Shown one piece after another: positions 34,233 to 46,200 of a stretch of DNA of 64,000 bases. How positions within the stretch are numbered: position 1 is the stretch's first letter; each line of letters starts with the position of its first letter. Where the stretch lies: contig OV277864.1 of assembly GCA_922989275.2 (NCBI GenBank), positions 1,860,001 to 1,924,000 of the forward strand. The letters run 5' to 3'. Made by a program: the position numbers and the translations under genes. Source of the stretch: Gari tellinella. Its lineage: Eukaryota; Mollusca; Bivalvia; Cardiida; Psammobiidae. Under the pieces are notes generated by a model. That model worked only from the letters and a program-made list of their open reading frames with translations, did no database searches and was not told where the DNA came from.

Positions 34233-37200
34233 ACACCTCCAATATCAGGCAACATTTCTACGACTAAAACAGTATACCTCAGTGCTCATTTTTTAGATAT
34301 CTTTACCATGATGAAGACTTCTGTAATAGTCGAAAAATTGGTCTTGATAAACCTCGTCTACCTAACCTGCCTTGGTCATTAGTTCTACGCCTTTTTGTAT
34401 TTTATATTTTATACAATCTATCAGTGAGGTTAGAGTACCTCAAAACTTATCTCTAAATTAGTTATTTCTAAATGGCACAATACTTAAATGTAGCTAAACC
34501 TACTAATAATCAAAGTCATCTGATCTTGATTGACATTAACTAATAGTAACCGACACTTACTCTCAGATAGTCATCTCTCTGTATCTGCTTCAATCTGTCT
34601 AGCACTGCTAGATTTTCTGTATCAATATCCTCTGTGTCTTCTTTGGATTTTTGGTCGCTACAGACACAAAATTTACATATTTCATTAAGTATGCAGTCAC
34701 ACATGTGTTAACCCTTTACCCCATAGCCTGTTTTTTAATTTTGAAAATAGGTGACTACTTAAAGCAGGTTGAAAGTAAAGCAGAATGCGCCCTAAGGCGC
34801 ATTCTGCTTTACTTCCAGCCTGCTTTAAGCTATCACCTGTTAGAATAAAGAAAATATTTCTTATGATACATATGCATGGCTGTATAGATTGGAACTATTT
34901 TCTACAGCGGAGGAATAAACTGAATGCGCTAAAAGGCGCTTCTATCAAGTTCTATGAGGGAAAGGGTTAAGCAGTCTCTTAATCCATTGCCCCCATTAAT
35001 ACTCCTTTAACCCATTCCTCCACTGATAAAAATAGATCAATTTATATAGCCATGAATAATATGTATCAATACAAATATTTTATATATTCTGGCAGATGGT
35101 AGCTTAAAGTGGCTTGAAAGTAAAGCAGAATGCGCCCTATGGCACATTCTGCTTTACTTTCAACCTGCTTTAAGTGGTCACCTATCTCCAGCAACCACAT
35201 GTCTTAAAACTTGAATAATTTACAAGAGAAACGGTTTATGGTACTAGCTTTAGCATTTTGGCAGAGAATCTACCTTATTCAAGTATGCCTTTCCTTGTAA
35301 CAACACTCACATCATACTTGTTTCACTTCATACAAGCTCACTACATGTATATAGGTAGTACATGCATTTCAAATACAAATATCTTTATGTATTTTCCCCA
35401 TACCCTATATTATGACACAGATATGATTCTACTCAATAGTCACAACACAGAGTTTAATGGAGTTAAGATGGGGGAAATGTTGGAATCATTCACTTTACTC
35501 TCTCTGATTCTAGTTCCCAGGTCAAATATTCAGATATTTAGTAACTACATTTACATACTTTTGTGTGTCTTCTTCCATATCATAATGGAATTCATCCTCA
35601 TCTTCACTTTCTGAGCTCTGATCAACTGAAAGCATTCCCTGAAAGAGAAAAGTCACTAATGAACGTATATATACTACAGTCGAATCTCAATAACTCAAAG
35701 TCAAAATAACAAGTTTTTCTACAACTTTATACTGATAATTTGATGTCGGGAAAGTCAAACATACTCATATCTCAAATTTAAACTGTGGCCAAGTTTAACT
35801 TAATCCTTTACTCCAATATACACACCTAGATCCATTTTAAACCATAAAGAATATGAAACAACATGAAATATATTCTATATCCTAGCAGACCATAGTTTGA
35901 AGAAGGCTGAGGGTAAAGCAGAATTAAGTGGTCATCTGTCATCAAACTAGAAATAAGCAATAGAGTAAAGGGTTTAAATTATCCTATTCTGACAGTATCT
36001 TTGTAGAATAAAGAAAATAGATAAACTTATTTTTATTTGCTTAAAAAAAACCCTGGTAACAAAATGCCAATCACTTGTCAGTGAAGCATTGAGATCTCTA
36101 AAGAAAGGTGGCTGCTAAAGGGAGGACAAATGACCATGATAATATAATGAAGAAAGCTTCAAAATCTTTCTACATGCCTTTTCCTGTTACAAATATCAAC
36201 TGTCAGTGTTGTAGAGCAGTTCATACTTCTTTCAAATGGTTGCTGAACCAATTTGATAGAAATATGTCCATACTCATTTTCAGGGCTGCCATAAGTTGAC
36301 ATGAAAAATCCTAAGATTTCCAAATTTGCATTTTTCAAGTGCGATTTTACGAATCGTACCTTTACCTCATAGCCTTTTTCTTGTTTTGTTGACATGCGAC
36401 TACTTAAAGCAGGCTGTAAGTAAAGCAGAATGCGCCTTAGGGCGCATTCCGCTTTACTTTCAGCCTGCTTTAAGCTACCATGAACTTGAAAAAAATCCGG
36501 AGATTTAGGAAAAATCCGGAGAAATGGCAGCCCTGCATCTTACTGCATATATCTCTAAGTGGTTGTATAAAATATGAATGCAGTAGTAAATAAACAGGAG
36601 ACTTACTCTTTCGTCTAACTTCTGATCCAACTGAAGCATCTCAACTGGTTGATCAACTCCAGCTAAAATGCACAACTCTGACAACAGAATCTTGACTTGC
36701 TGCAGAATCTGTCAACAAAAGGCAAGAAATAGTTTATCAAACATTTATAAGCATTTCTGCCACAGATGGCCTGTACTTACCAGCCCCCCAAAATGGATAT
36801 TTATTGAAGCTGTTGATTTGGAATTGTTATGATTTTACGTCGACCATTACCTCATAAATACGCCTTTTTACGACTTCATTTATTCCTCAATTGAAGAAAA
36901 TAGTTTCAATTATTACAGACATAAACATGTACCAAAACAAATCGAGGGCTTGGTGCAAAACTATTGTAACTCCCTCACAATTGTGAGGGAGTTACAATAG
37001 TTTTGCACCAAGCCCTCGAAATATTAGCTTAAAGCAGGCTGAAAGTAAAGTAGAATGCACCTTAAGGCGCATTCTGCTTTACTTTCACCTGCTTTACCTA
37101 ATCGCTTGTCTTCAAAACTAGAAACAAGCTATGGGGTAATGAGTAAACAGTATTTCAGCGATATCGCTATTTCCAGCTAATTACGAGAGCCCTGGCTAAG

Positions 37201-40200
37201 CTATTCAAATAGACGAAGACAGGCAATTTAAAGAGAAGTTAAAATGGCTATTAATGTAGTTTGCTCCCTTATACAGATTATGCTGATAATGGACTTTACT
37301 TTGCTGATTTTACGTCGCTTTAACAGTAATATTCGAATGTCACTTTTCTTATTATGGAAAGGTTCAAATATATGTATATAGAAAGTAAAGCTTCTCTATT
37401 ACGACCACTCAATTGCGTTAAGTATCAGGTGTTAAAGACAGGTGACTGCTTAAAGCAAGGTGACAGTAAAACAGAAAGCTCCTTTAGGAGCTTTCTGTTA
37501 TACTGTTCCATTTCTTGAAGCTGTTACCTGTCTTTGATACAATCAATTAGCGTTCCTTTAAGTGGCTGTAATAGCGGGGTTTTACTGTATAATTATGCAA
37601 TAAAGATAAAGGTGATTCAATAACAAGAGGCCCAGAGGGCCATATTTCGCTCACCTGAGAACATTAGAAGCTTACTGGGCAAGACAACATTTTGATATAG
37701 CTATGATCCAGGTGTCAAAATTTGATATCGGTAGAGGACCACAATGCGCAGCTACATCTCAGATATTAATGATCTGGGCCTTACGGTTTAAGAGAAGAAG
37801 ATTTTTAAAGGTTTTCCCGTAAAAAAACAACCTGACAAGCCCAGGGCGGGGCCAATTTTAGTCCGGGGGCATAATTTGAACACACCTGGTAGAGAACCAC
37901 ATAGCCAAGCTATGTATATGTCAAACATTAAAGATCTGGGCCTTACAGTTTTGGAGAAGAAGATTTTTAAAGGTTATCCTATATAAGTCTATGTAAAACT
38001 GATAAGCCCCAGGGTGGGGCCAAATTTGATCCAGGGGTCATTATTTGAACAAGCTTGGTAGAGGACCATAGGACAAAGCTACATGTCAAATATAAATGAT
38101 CTGGACCTTACGGTTTCGGAGAAGAAGATTTGTAAAGGTTTTCCTATGAAAAACTAATAAGCCCAAGGGCGGGGCCATTTTTGGCCCGGGGGTCATAATT
38201 TGAACAATCTTGGTAGAGGACCACAAGACAAAGCTAAGCTATGTGCCAAATATTAATAATAAAGATCTTGGCCTTACAGTTTAGAGAAGATTTTTAAAGG
38301 TTTTCCTATATAAGTCTTTGTAAAACTGATAAGCCCCGGGGCGGGGCCAATTTTGACCCTGGGGTCATAATTTGAACAATCTTGGTAGAGGACCATAAGA
38401 CAAAGCTACATGTCAAATATTAATGATCTAGGCCATACATTAACAAGAGCCCCATGGGGCATATGTCGCTCACCTGAGAATAGCTGTACATCAAAATGGA
38501 GATAATGATTTATGTCCAGGACGGGGTCATTTTTTACCCGAGGGGCATAATTTGAACAATCTTAATAGAGGACCTGTAGATGATGCTATGTTCCAAATAT
38601 CTAAGATCAGGGTACTAGGGTTCTAGACATGAAGATTTTTTTTAAGTTTCCATTGAAAAAATCTATTTTTAGCTCCTGTGACCTACATATGCAACAGACT
38701 GGAACCATTTGAACAAAATAGATAAAGGACATCTAGAAGTAACACCATGCCGAATATCAAAGCTCTGGCTATATTAGCTTCAGAAAAGAAGACGTTTGAA
38801 AACTGTGACCCCCGGGTGGGGCTAATTTTGACCCCAGGGGCATAATTTGTACAAACTTGATAGAGGACCTGTAGATGATATGCAATCGACCAGAACCATT
38901 TGAACCTTATTGGTATAGGACATCTAAAAGTGTCACCATGCCAGATATCAAAGCTCTGGCCATATTATTTTCAGAGGAGAAGACGTTGGAAAATTTCACT
39001 ATATAACTCTATGTAAAACTGTGACCCCCGGGGCGGGGCCAATTTTGACCCCAGGGGCATAGTTTGTACAAACTTGATAGAGGACCTGTAGATGATGCTA
39101 TGTGACAAATGTCTAAGATCTGGCCCTTGTAGTTTCAGACAAGAAGATTTTTTAAGATTTCCTTATTTTTTCACTTGGTTGCCATGGCAACCAGAGTTCT
39201 ACATTGTTTTTAATTCTTTGAACAATTTTGAAACAACTTGACCCAAGGAACATGGTTGAAATCTTTTCAGCAATATATGAGGAGATGTCATTTGAAGCAA
39301 TTGTTAAAGACAACAATGACTGTATAAAGTGAAATTATTTTCTTCTGTGGAAGAATAAATTAAAGACATAAAAAGGAATATGTATGCGTTAATAGGTTAA
39401 TAAATATCATTATTTACATTTTCTAAATATAGGAAACTATATGTAAATGAGTGGCAAATTTGGATCCAGATTAGATGCAGCATTATGTGGCATCTGACCT
39501 GGATCCATACTGTTTATGGCCAAGAATTAATTGTGGACTGATAGACAGAAAGATAAACAAACAAACAAACAGACAGACCAAAAGTAATATGCCTTGAACT
39601 AAGTTGTGCTTGAGCATAAAATAGCAGACATCATAATTTCTGCTATGTATCTCAGTGACCTGAGTTCAGAGCTAGCTTTGGGTCAGTTATGCAATAAGAG
39701 ACCGTCTCAGGGAGAACTGACTATTATCATGCTGAACTGTTGTCTGCTCCAAATGTTTGTATGTGAAATATGTAAAAAATAATAACTTATATTTTCTAAA
39801 TATAAGAAAATATGTAAATGAGTGGCAAATAGTTTAGATCCAGATTAGATGCTGCATTATGTGGCATCTGACCTGGATCCAAACTGTTTGCAAATATAGG
39901 TGATTTAGTATAAGGGTGCTTGAAACCCTGCTTAAACCTTCAGTAAAACAGTATAACCTGAATAAAGCGGCAATGAATCCTGCATAAAGCGGCAATGAAA
40001 AAATCCCTATGGTGAATCCCTATGGTCAGTTTTAGTTTTGATATTAACAATTTTGAGAGAGAATCACCAGGAGATACTAAAAAACAAATATCAAAGCTGT
40101 GGGCCTAGCAGTTTTTTACAAGAAGATTGTTTAAAGTTTTTCACTTTTTTAAATAAATTACAATAAGTAGTCCACTTGAAAGTTTCATTTTAACAATTTC

Positions 40201-43200
40201 TGTAGAGAAGCATCCAAGGAACATCATGAGCAGTTTGAATCCGCCCTACAATCTCCGGGTTCAGAGGAGATGTCGTTTGAAGTAAAAGTGAACGGACAGA
40301 CGGACAGACGGACAGACGTACTACGGACAATGAGCGGTCACAATAGCTCACCTTGAGCCTTCGGCTCAGGTGAGCTAAAAATCAGAGAAGAAGATTTTAA
40401 AGGTTTTCCTAAGAAAAACTGATAAGCCCCAGGACGGGGCCATTTTTGGCCCAAGGGTCAAAATTTTGAACAATATTGATAGAAGATCATTAGGTAATGA
40501 TACATACAAAATATCAAAGGTCTGGGCCTTTGAGTCTCTGAGAAGAATATTTTAAAGATTTTCTTATGCATTAAAAGTTGTCTATACGGTAATGTTAGAA
40601 AATCTGGTCCCACAGCAAGGGGAATAACTCTAGCCAAAAACTTTGAACACTATTTCGTTCCCCCTTGCCACTGATGCTTCTGACAAAGTTTGGTTGAAAT
40701 CGGGTCAGTGGTTTCTGAGGAGATGTTGTTTGAAAATGTGGACGTACGACAGACACCGGACGCCAGACACCGGATGGAATGGGATCACAATAGCTCATCC
40801 TGAGCCTTCGGCTCAGGTGAGCTAAAAATGTGCCTACATTGTTTTTTTCCGGGGAAGTGTTGGTCAGTTTTTCTATGGCTGCTGTAACAATTATATTGTC
40901 ATCATCACAAAACCATATTGGTGGCGTCTGTGGGTAGGTTTCCTGAAGATAGACAAACAAATATAAGTTTTAAAACCAAATGGATTTATAGTTCCTTACT
41001 TTTACCTTTATTAACTCTTTACTCCATAGAATGATTTTGTGTATCTACAAATTTAATTTATCCCTCAACTGAAGAAAACAAATCTGCTTTTATACAGTAT
41101 TAAATGAATATGTATCATACCAAACAGTTTCTATATTCGAGCAGATGGTAGCTTAAAGCTGGCTGAAAGTAAAGAAGAATGCGCAGTAAGGAGCATTCTG
41201 TATATGTGGTCATATGTCTTCAAAACTAGATATAGGTGAATAACCATCAAGAAGTAAAGGGGTTAACTCATTCAACCCAGAAGTTTGTAATAGACAATTT
41301 TAATTCCCAATTAAATTTAGTCCAGTTTTCATTATTTGAAACAGTGTTGATTTAATAGCAATTTATTGCAAAATGTACCCTTTGGTGTCAGGCAAACTCT
41401 ATGTAAATGGCAGGTAAACTTGTAGCTAGGGGTGAATGTTTCACTTACATAAAATGATTAATGCATCTTCACTGTTTGATTCAAAACGTGAGAAAAAGGT
41501 GTAACATTTTATATGTCTTTGTGCATTTTTTTCAATTAAGTTTAGTTAGCTCATTAACCCTTTCCTCCACAGCCAAACATGAAATTCACTTATAACCAAC
41601 AGTGGCAGGTGACTGCTTTAGGCAAAATGAAAGTAAAGCAGACAATCTCTTTTAGGAACTTTTTACTTTGCTTTTATAATGCTTTAAGCTGCTACCTGTA
41701 TTCATCAGAATTAATAATATCTTATTTATAGTGCTTCTACAGAGCTTATTGGAGATGTAGGTAGAGGGGCTTTAACTCAATGAGCCCTCGTGATGCATAT
41801 ATGTGTCCTTTACCAAAAGTGTACATGTGAAGAGTACACATGTCCTATGCAAACAGTGAAGTCCCTGATCAGAGGGCTCCTGCAGGAGCCCTCTGATCAG
41901 AGACTTCACTGTTTGTAAATTTGCAATTTATTACCAAGAACAACCCTAAATAGTCTAAAATCAATCAGCCTTTATTGCAAACTAGAATTGTCCATTGAAA
42001 GTTTCAGGGGATAATGAGTTAATCATGCACTTCTATGGTGAAATTTGAAAGGGTTTTAAACCAAGTTTCTGAATACATGTCTGAAAATGTTAATGAGCTG
42101 TGATTGGAAACATATTTTGCAGCTAGGAATCATCTGCATAAACAGCTCATTTAAAAACATGATTTGAAAAGAATGAATAAATACATACTTAAATAATCAC
42201 TGTAAGTAATAACTAATAATATTATTCACACAATATATTCACAAACTTGGATTATCATTAAAGCAAATAATTTCATTGAACAGTTAATCAATGTTGACAG
42301 CATATATTTACTTGATGAATTATACACTGTGCAATTCAGTGACTACATGCAAGACAAAAGTAATGCGTTAAGTTTCTATATAGCCTTTCCTTCAGCAAAG
42401 TGCAAATCACCTAAATATAAGGTTATGCCATTCTTAGTATGAGAACCAAGTACATGTACATGTACATACAATCGAGACATACAGTGTAAACCCACATCAG
42501 AGCCCTGAATGTGTCTCTAAACAGGGTCTGCAATGTTTGTAAAATTTTACTGTTGAAGGCACTGATATTGCTCACCTGTTGTAATGAAGCATGATAGCTC
42601 TACCTCTGAGTTTACCCATTTTAGTCTAAATCCATTCAAATTTGTAGTTTAGCATGTAAACATTAACAATAGTGGAATACAACCTATTCTAGTGTAGTAG
42701 AGTATATCAAGGGCAGATAAATACAGCCTAAACACTACTGAAATGAAGCCTTTTTACTATTTTAGCATTTTAAAGTATATCAAGGGCAGATAACTCTTGC
42801 CACAAAGATCAGAGTTCAACAATAATAGCACTCCTTCAAGAACTTATAGCTATATACATTGTGTGCAAGTATAATCAAAATCCATTGAAAAATGTAGTTG
42901 CTTGAGTGTAAACACTGTCAGATTTGGCATTTTCAACACATCAAGGGCAGATAACTCATGACCAAATGATCAGATTTCAGGCAAAATTTAATTCATCTGA
43001 GAATTTATTGTTATATACAATCTGAGCTAGTTTGAGAAAGATTGGATGAAAAGTGTGGTCTCTAGAGTGTAAACACTGTTAGATATGACATTTTCAGCAA
43101 TTTAACTTCAAGAGCAGAAAACTCTTGACCTATCAGGGATTTCCCCAGGATTTTCTGAAGGCATGTTGAATTTGGGGCATAGGGGGAGGGTGCGGGAGGG

Positions 43201-46200
43201 CTCCCCCTCCCGCGCTGCGGCGATTGTTTTTGCCCTTTAAACAATGAAATAATGCATTTTTAGCAATACATATATGTAGTGTATAGTATAGTGTGTTTAT
43301 ATGGAAATGGCTGAAATAAGTATTATTCTGTTTATCTGTTTGCAAGAACCATGCAGTTTGTGTAGGATTTTTGTTTTCAAGTTCAGCACCAATATTTAAG
43401 TTACACTTCGATCATAACTAAAGTTTACAATTATACCTGCTGATCTCCCAGTTTAGTCGCTGACTGCAGCTTGCATTAACTAGTATTCCATTATTTTGCA
43501 ACAAAGTATTACATTGTAAAGCCTTACTGGTTGTAAAAGCACAAAAATGATAAACAGCTGAAACACATTAATTCACTTATTTTATACATAAACTATACAA
43601 AAAAAATATTCTGAAACTATGAATGCCTGGACCTATGGAAAAAGTGTAGACCCAGTCTGATCTCCTGGGTGAGTCCTCTGATCAGTGTCAGTGCCATTTA
43701 CAAGATTGTAAAAATGGAAAAATTGGAAAAATTACTTTTGACAGAAACCGCAAACAACATGTAGTCTTTTGACCAAAATGGAAAAGTCTCTTTAATCAGT
43801 ATTTGAAAGTTTAAAGCATGTGAAATGTACACACCTTTTCATATTTCTCTGCCATACACACTACACTACTGTCACACTCAATCAGATAATACACACACAT
43901 ACTAGAAATGCTCACTTTTTTTTTCTTCAAATAAATAAATTCTGAAACAGGAATGCAGAAACAAGTAGATTGGGCATGTGCTGCAAACAGTAGATCCAGA
44001 ACAGGAAGCCCCTGATCAGGGTAGAACTGGTTGTCTTATGGAAAAACATTCATAAGTCTCTGACTCTCATAAACTTAATCAAAGAATTTATTTGAAAAAG
44101 TTTAACATTAACTTGCCACACACAGTCAAACACCTACCCTTACTTAGAATTAAGTACAGTGTATGTATAATGTGATTTGAATGTATAATGTTTTAACTCT
44201 TATTCCTCATAGTCATTAGAGATAAGTTTTTATGCCTTTACTATTCCCTTGAAGTTAAAGTAAATATTTTTTTATTCTATCGAAGACAGATCTAGATCTA
44301 GATACGGGATAAAAAAAAAGAAAAGAGGTCTAGTAAAAAAAAAAAGTTTTTTTTTTTTTTTATGTGTCAAGAACCTGTGGGTTAAGAGAGCATATAAAAT
44401 TTCACTGCATCCCGACAGGCTGATGTCTAATGGAGGATTCATTTTACGTTAAGCCTGCTTTAAACAACCACCCATCATAAAAACAGAAAGCAAATCTTAA
44501 CTTTGTGAACAATTAATAAGACTGTATGACCGTGTCACGAGATAAATCCAGGTCTACTAAAATATTTGTTGTCACGATTTTCTTTTTCAATATTTCATCA
44601 CCAAGTATTCAATTTCTATATATACCAAAAATGCCAGAATGCAGATTCCTCGTTTCCCGCGTGTAATGTTTTGCCTTTGTTCTTAAAAAAAACTTATTTC
44701 CCGAAACTCCCACGAAAAACGTCTTCCGCGTCGCTAGCCATTTCATACGAATAAGTGCTAATTTTAACCATCGTAATTTATGTTAATTTCACTAATATCA
44801 AAACAGTCTTTCTAAATGGAAGTATATAACGTCTAATCTAATTGGATGTTTTCAAAATGACGCTGGGAATTACCTTTTTGATAACCAATGAAACCAGTAA
44901 AGACATGTGTCAAAAGTTCGAAGCATGCCGCGCAATTGGATTTCATTTCGGAAGTTTGGAATACTGTTTGTGTCTGTTACGTGATTATTAATACGGAGTT
45001 GTCGAGGAAATCAATTCTTATAGGTAATTAATGTTCGTTTGTTCAATATTTTCGGAGAATTAGGCCCCGTTTCGAGTGTATTTTTCCGAGGCGACAAGCG
45101 ATTTCGCCGCTGTTACTCTCGTCTCAATAAACGCGGCGAATTTTCAGTCCGCAAAATGGTAAATCATCTTCTTAAAGTTTAGATTCGGGAAAAATAATGT
45201 CTGAGATTCCGGTTTCGGCTAGTATTTTTTTTTTCAGCGTAATTCGTAGCTTGTTTTCCGAAAATCATGTTCCAGAAAATCATGTTCCAGTACTCGCCAT
45301 TGCTAATGTAACGGTTTTAGAAAACTTCAAAAAGTTGATCTCGGTCAAATAGAAATAATCCAAGACCCTGTCAATCACCGTTTAGATACGGAAATTCGGC
45401 TTGTGATTGGTTGATGATGCTATGCTCACGCCCGACACGCATGACGGCGTTTGACATATGAAACAATTTACTCGAGTACACAACACAGAGCCGTGATTAA
45501 GGCTAGTCGCTTTACAGATTTAGGCATGTCGGCAAGATCAAAGCATGTCGCGAAGAGACCGCCTGGAAGGAAGACATGTCGCCCGCGACAGGCGAAAACG
45601 GCCTGGGGAAATCCCTGCCTATGATTATCTATCCAATTTTTTTTCTCCATATTCTAGCAGATGGTAGCTTAAAGCAGGCTGGAAGTAAAGCAAAATGCAC
45701 CATAATGACATCTGCTTTACTTTCAGCCTGCTGTAAGTGGATGCCAGTTTTCAAAATTAGAAACAGGCTATAGGGTTAAGCATTGATTTGGTTACAGGAG
45801 GATTATAATTTATATTTAGAAGCATGCAGCTTAAAAAGTTTTCTGCTTTACATTCACCTTGATTAAAGCGTCTACATGTATTCAACACCATAATTGAATA
45901 TAGATTTTGGCACATATGTGGAAGAAATTGAATTGGTAAAGTTTGTTTGTTTAAACGTCCATTTTTTAAATCTTTGGGCTAATCGGACACCCCAGAGAGA
46001 GGGGAGAAGATACAAAAACCCAGGTGTATATATCCGACCTCGGTTTATAAAGTCTCATCCAAAGGACTTGGTCCGACGGGGGATTAAGTAGTTCTAGAGA
46101 AGGTAGCTCTAGGCGTTTCTGTACAGGAAACGGATAGGAGCTTTCTATCTTACTTTTGTCCTGCATTAAATAGTCAAAAAATGGCTGCTTAACCGTTTCT

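Larger units (their letters stand above)
37622..40828 (+). mobile_element. Helentron-like element, outer copy with internal tandem repeats
   Basis: Starts AACAAGAGGCCCAGAGGGCC then GCTCACCTGAG. Internal units of roughly 190-210 bases repeat GGTAGAGGACCACA, ATGATCTGGGCCTTAC, GAGAAGAAGATTTTTAAAGG and AGGGCGGGGCCA. Ends TGAGCCTTCGGCTCAGG, GAGCTAAAA beside UBE2Q exon 2. A second element is nested at 38441-40381. Confidence 0.78.

Noticed and set aside
33956..34255. Open frame with [14 protein letters not shown] and a matching one at 40595-40960
   Set aside because: The frame is the translated terminus of the Helentron-like repeat. At 40838-40942 the true coding part is the UBE2Q exon on the same strand; the rest is repeat.
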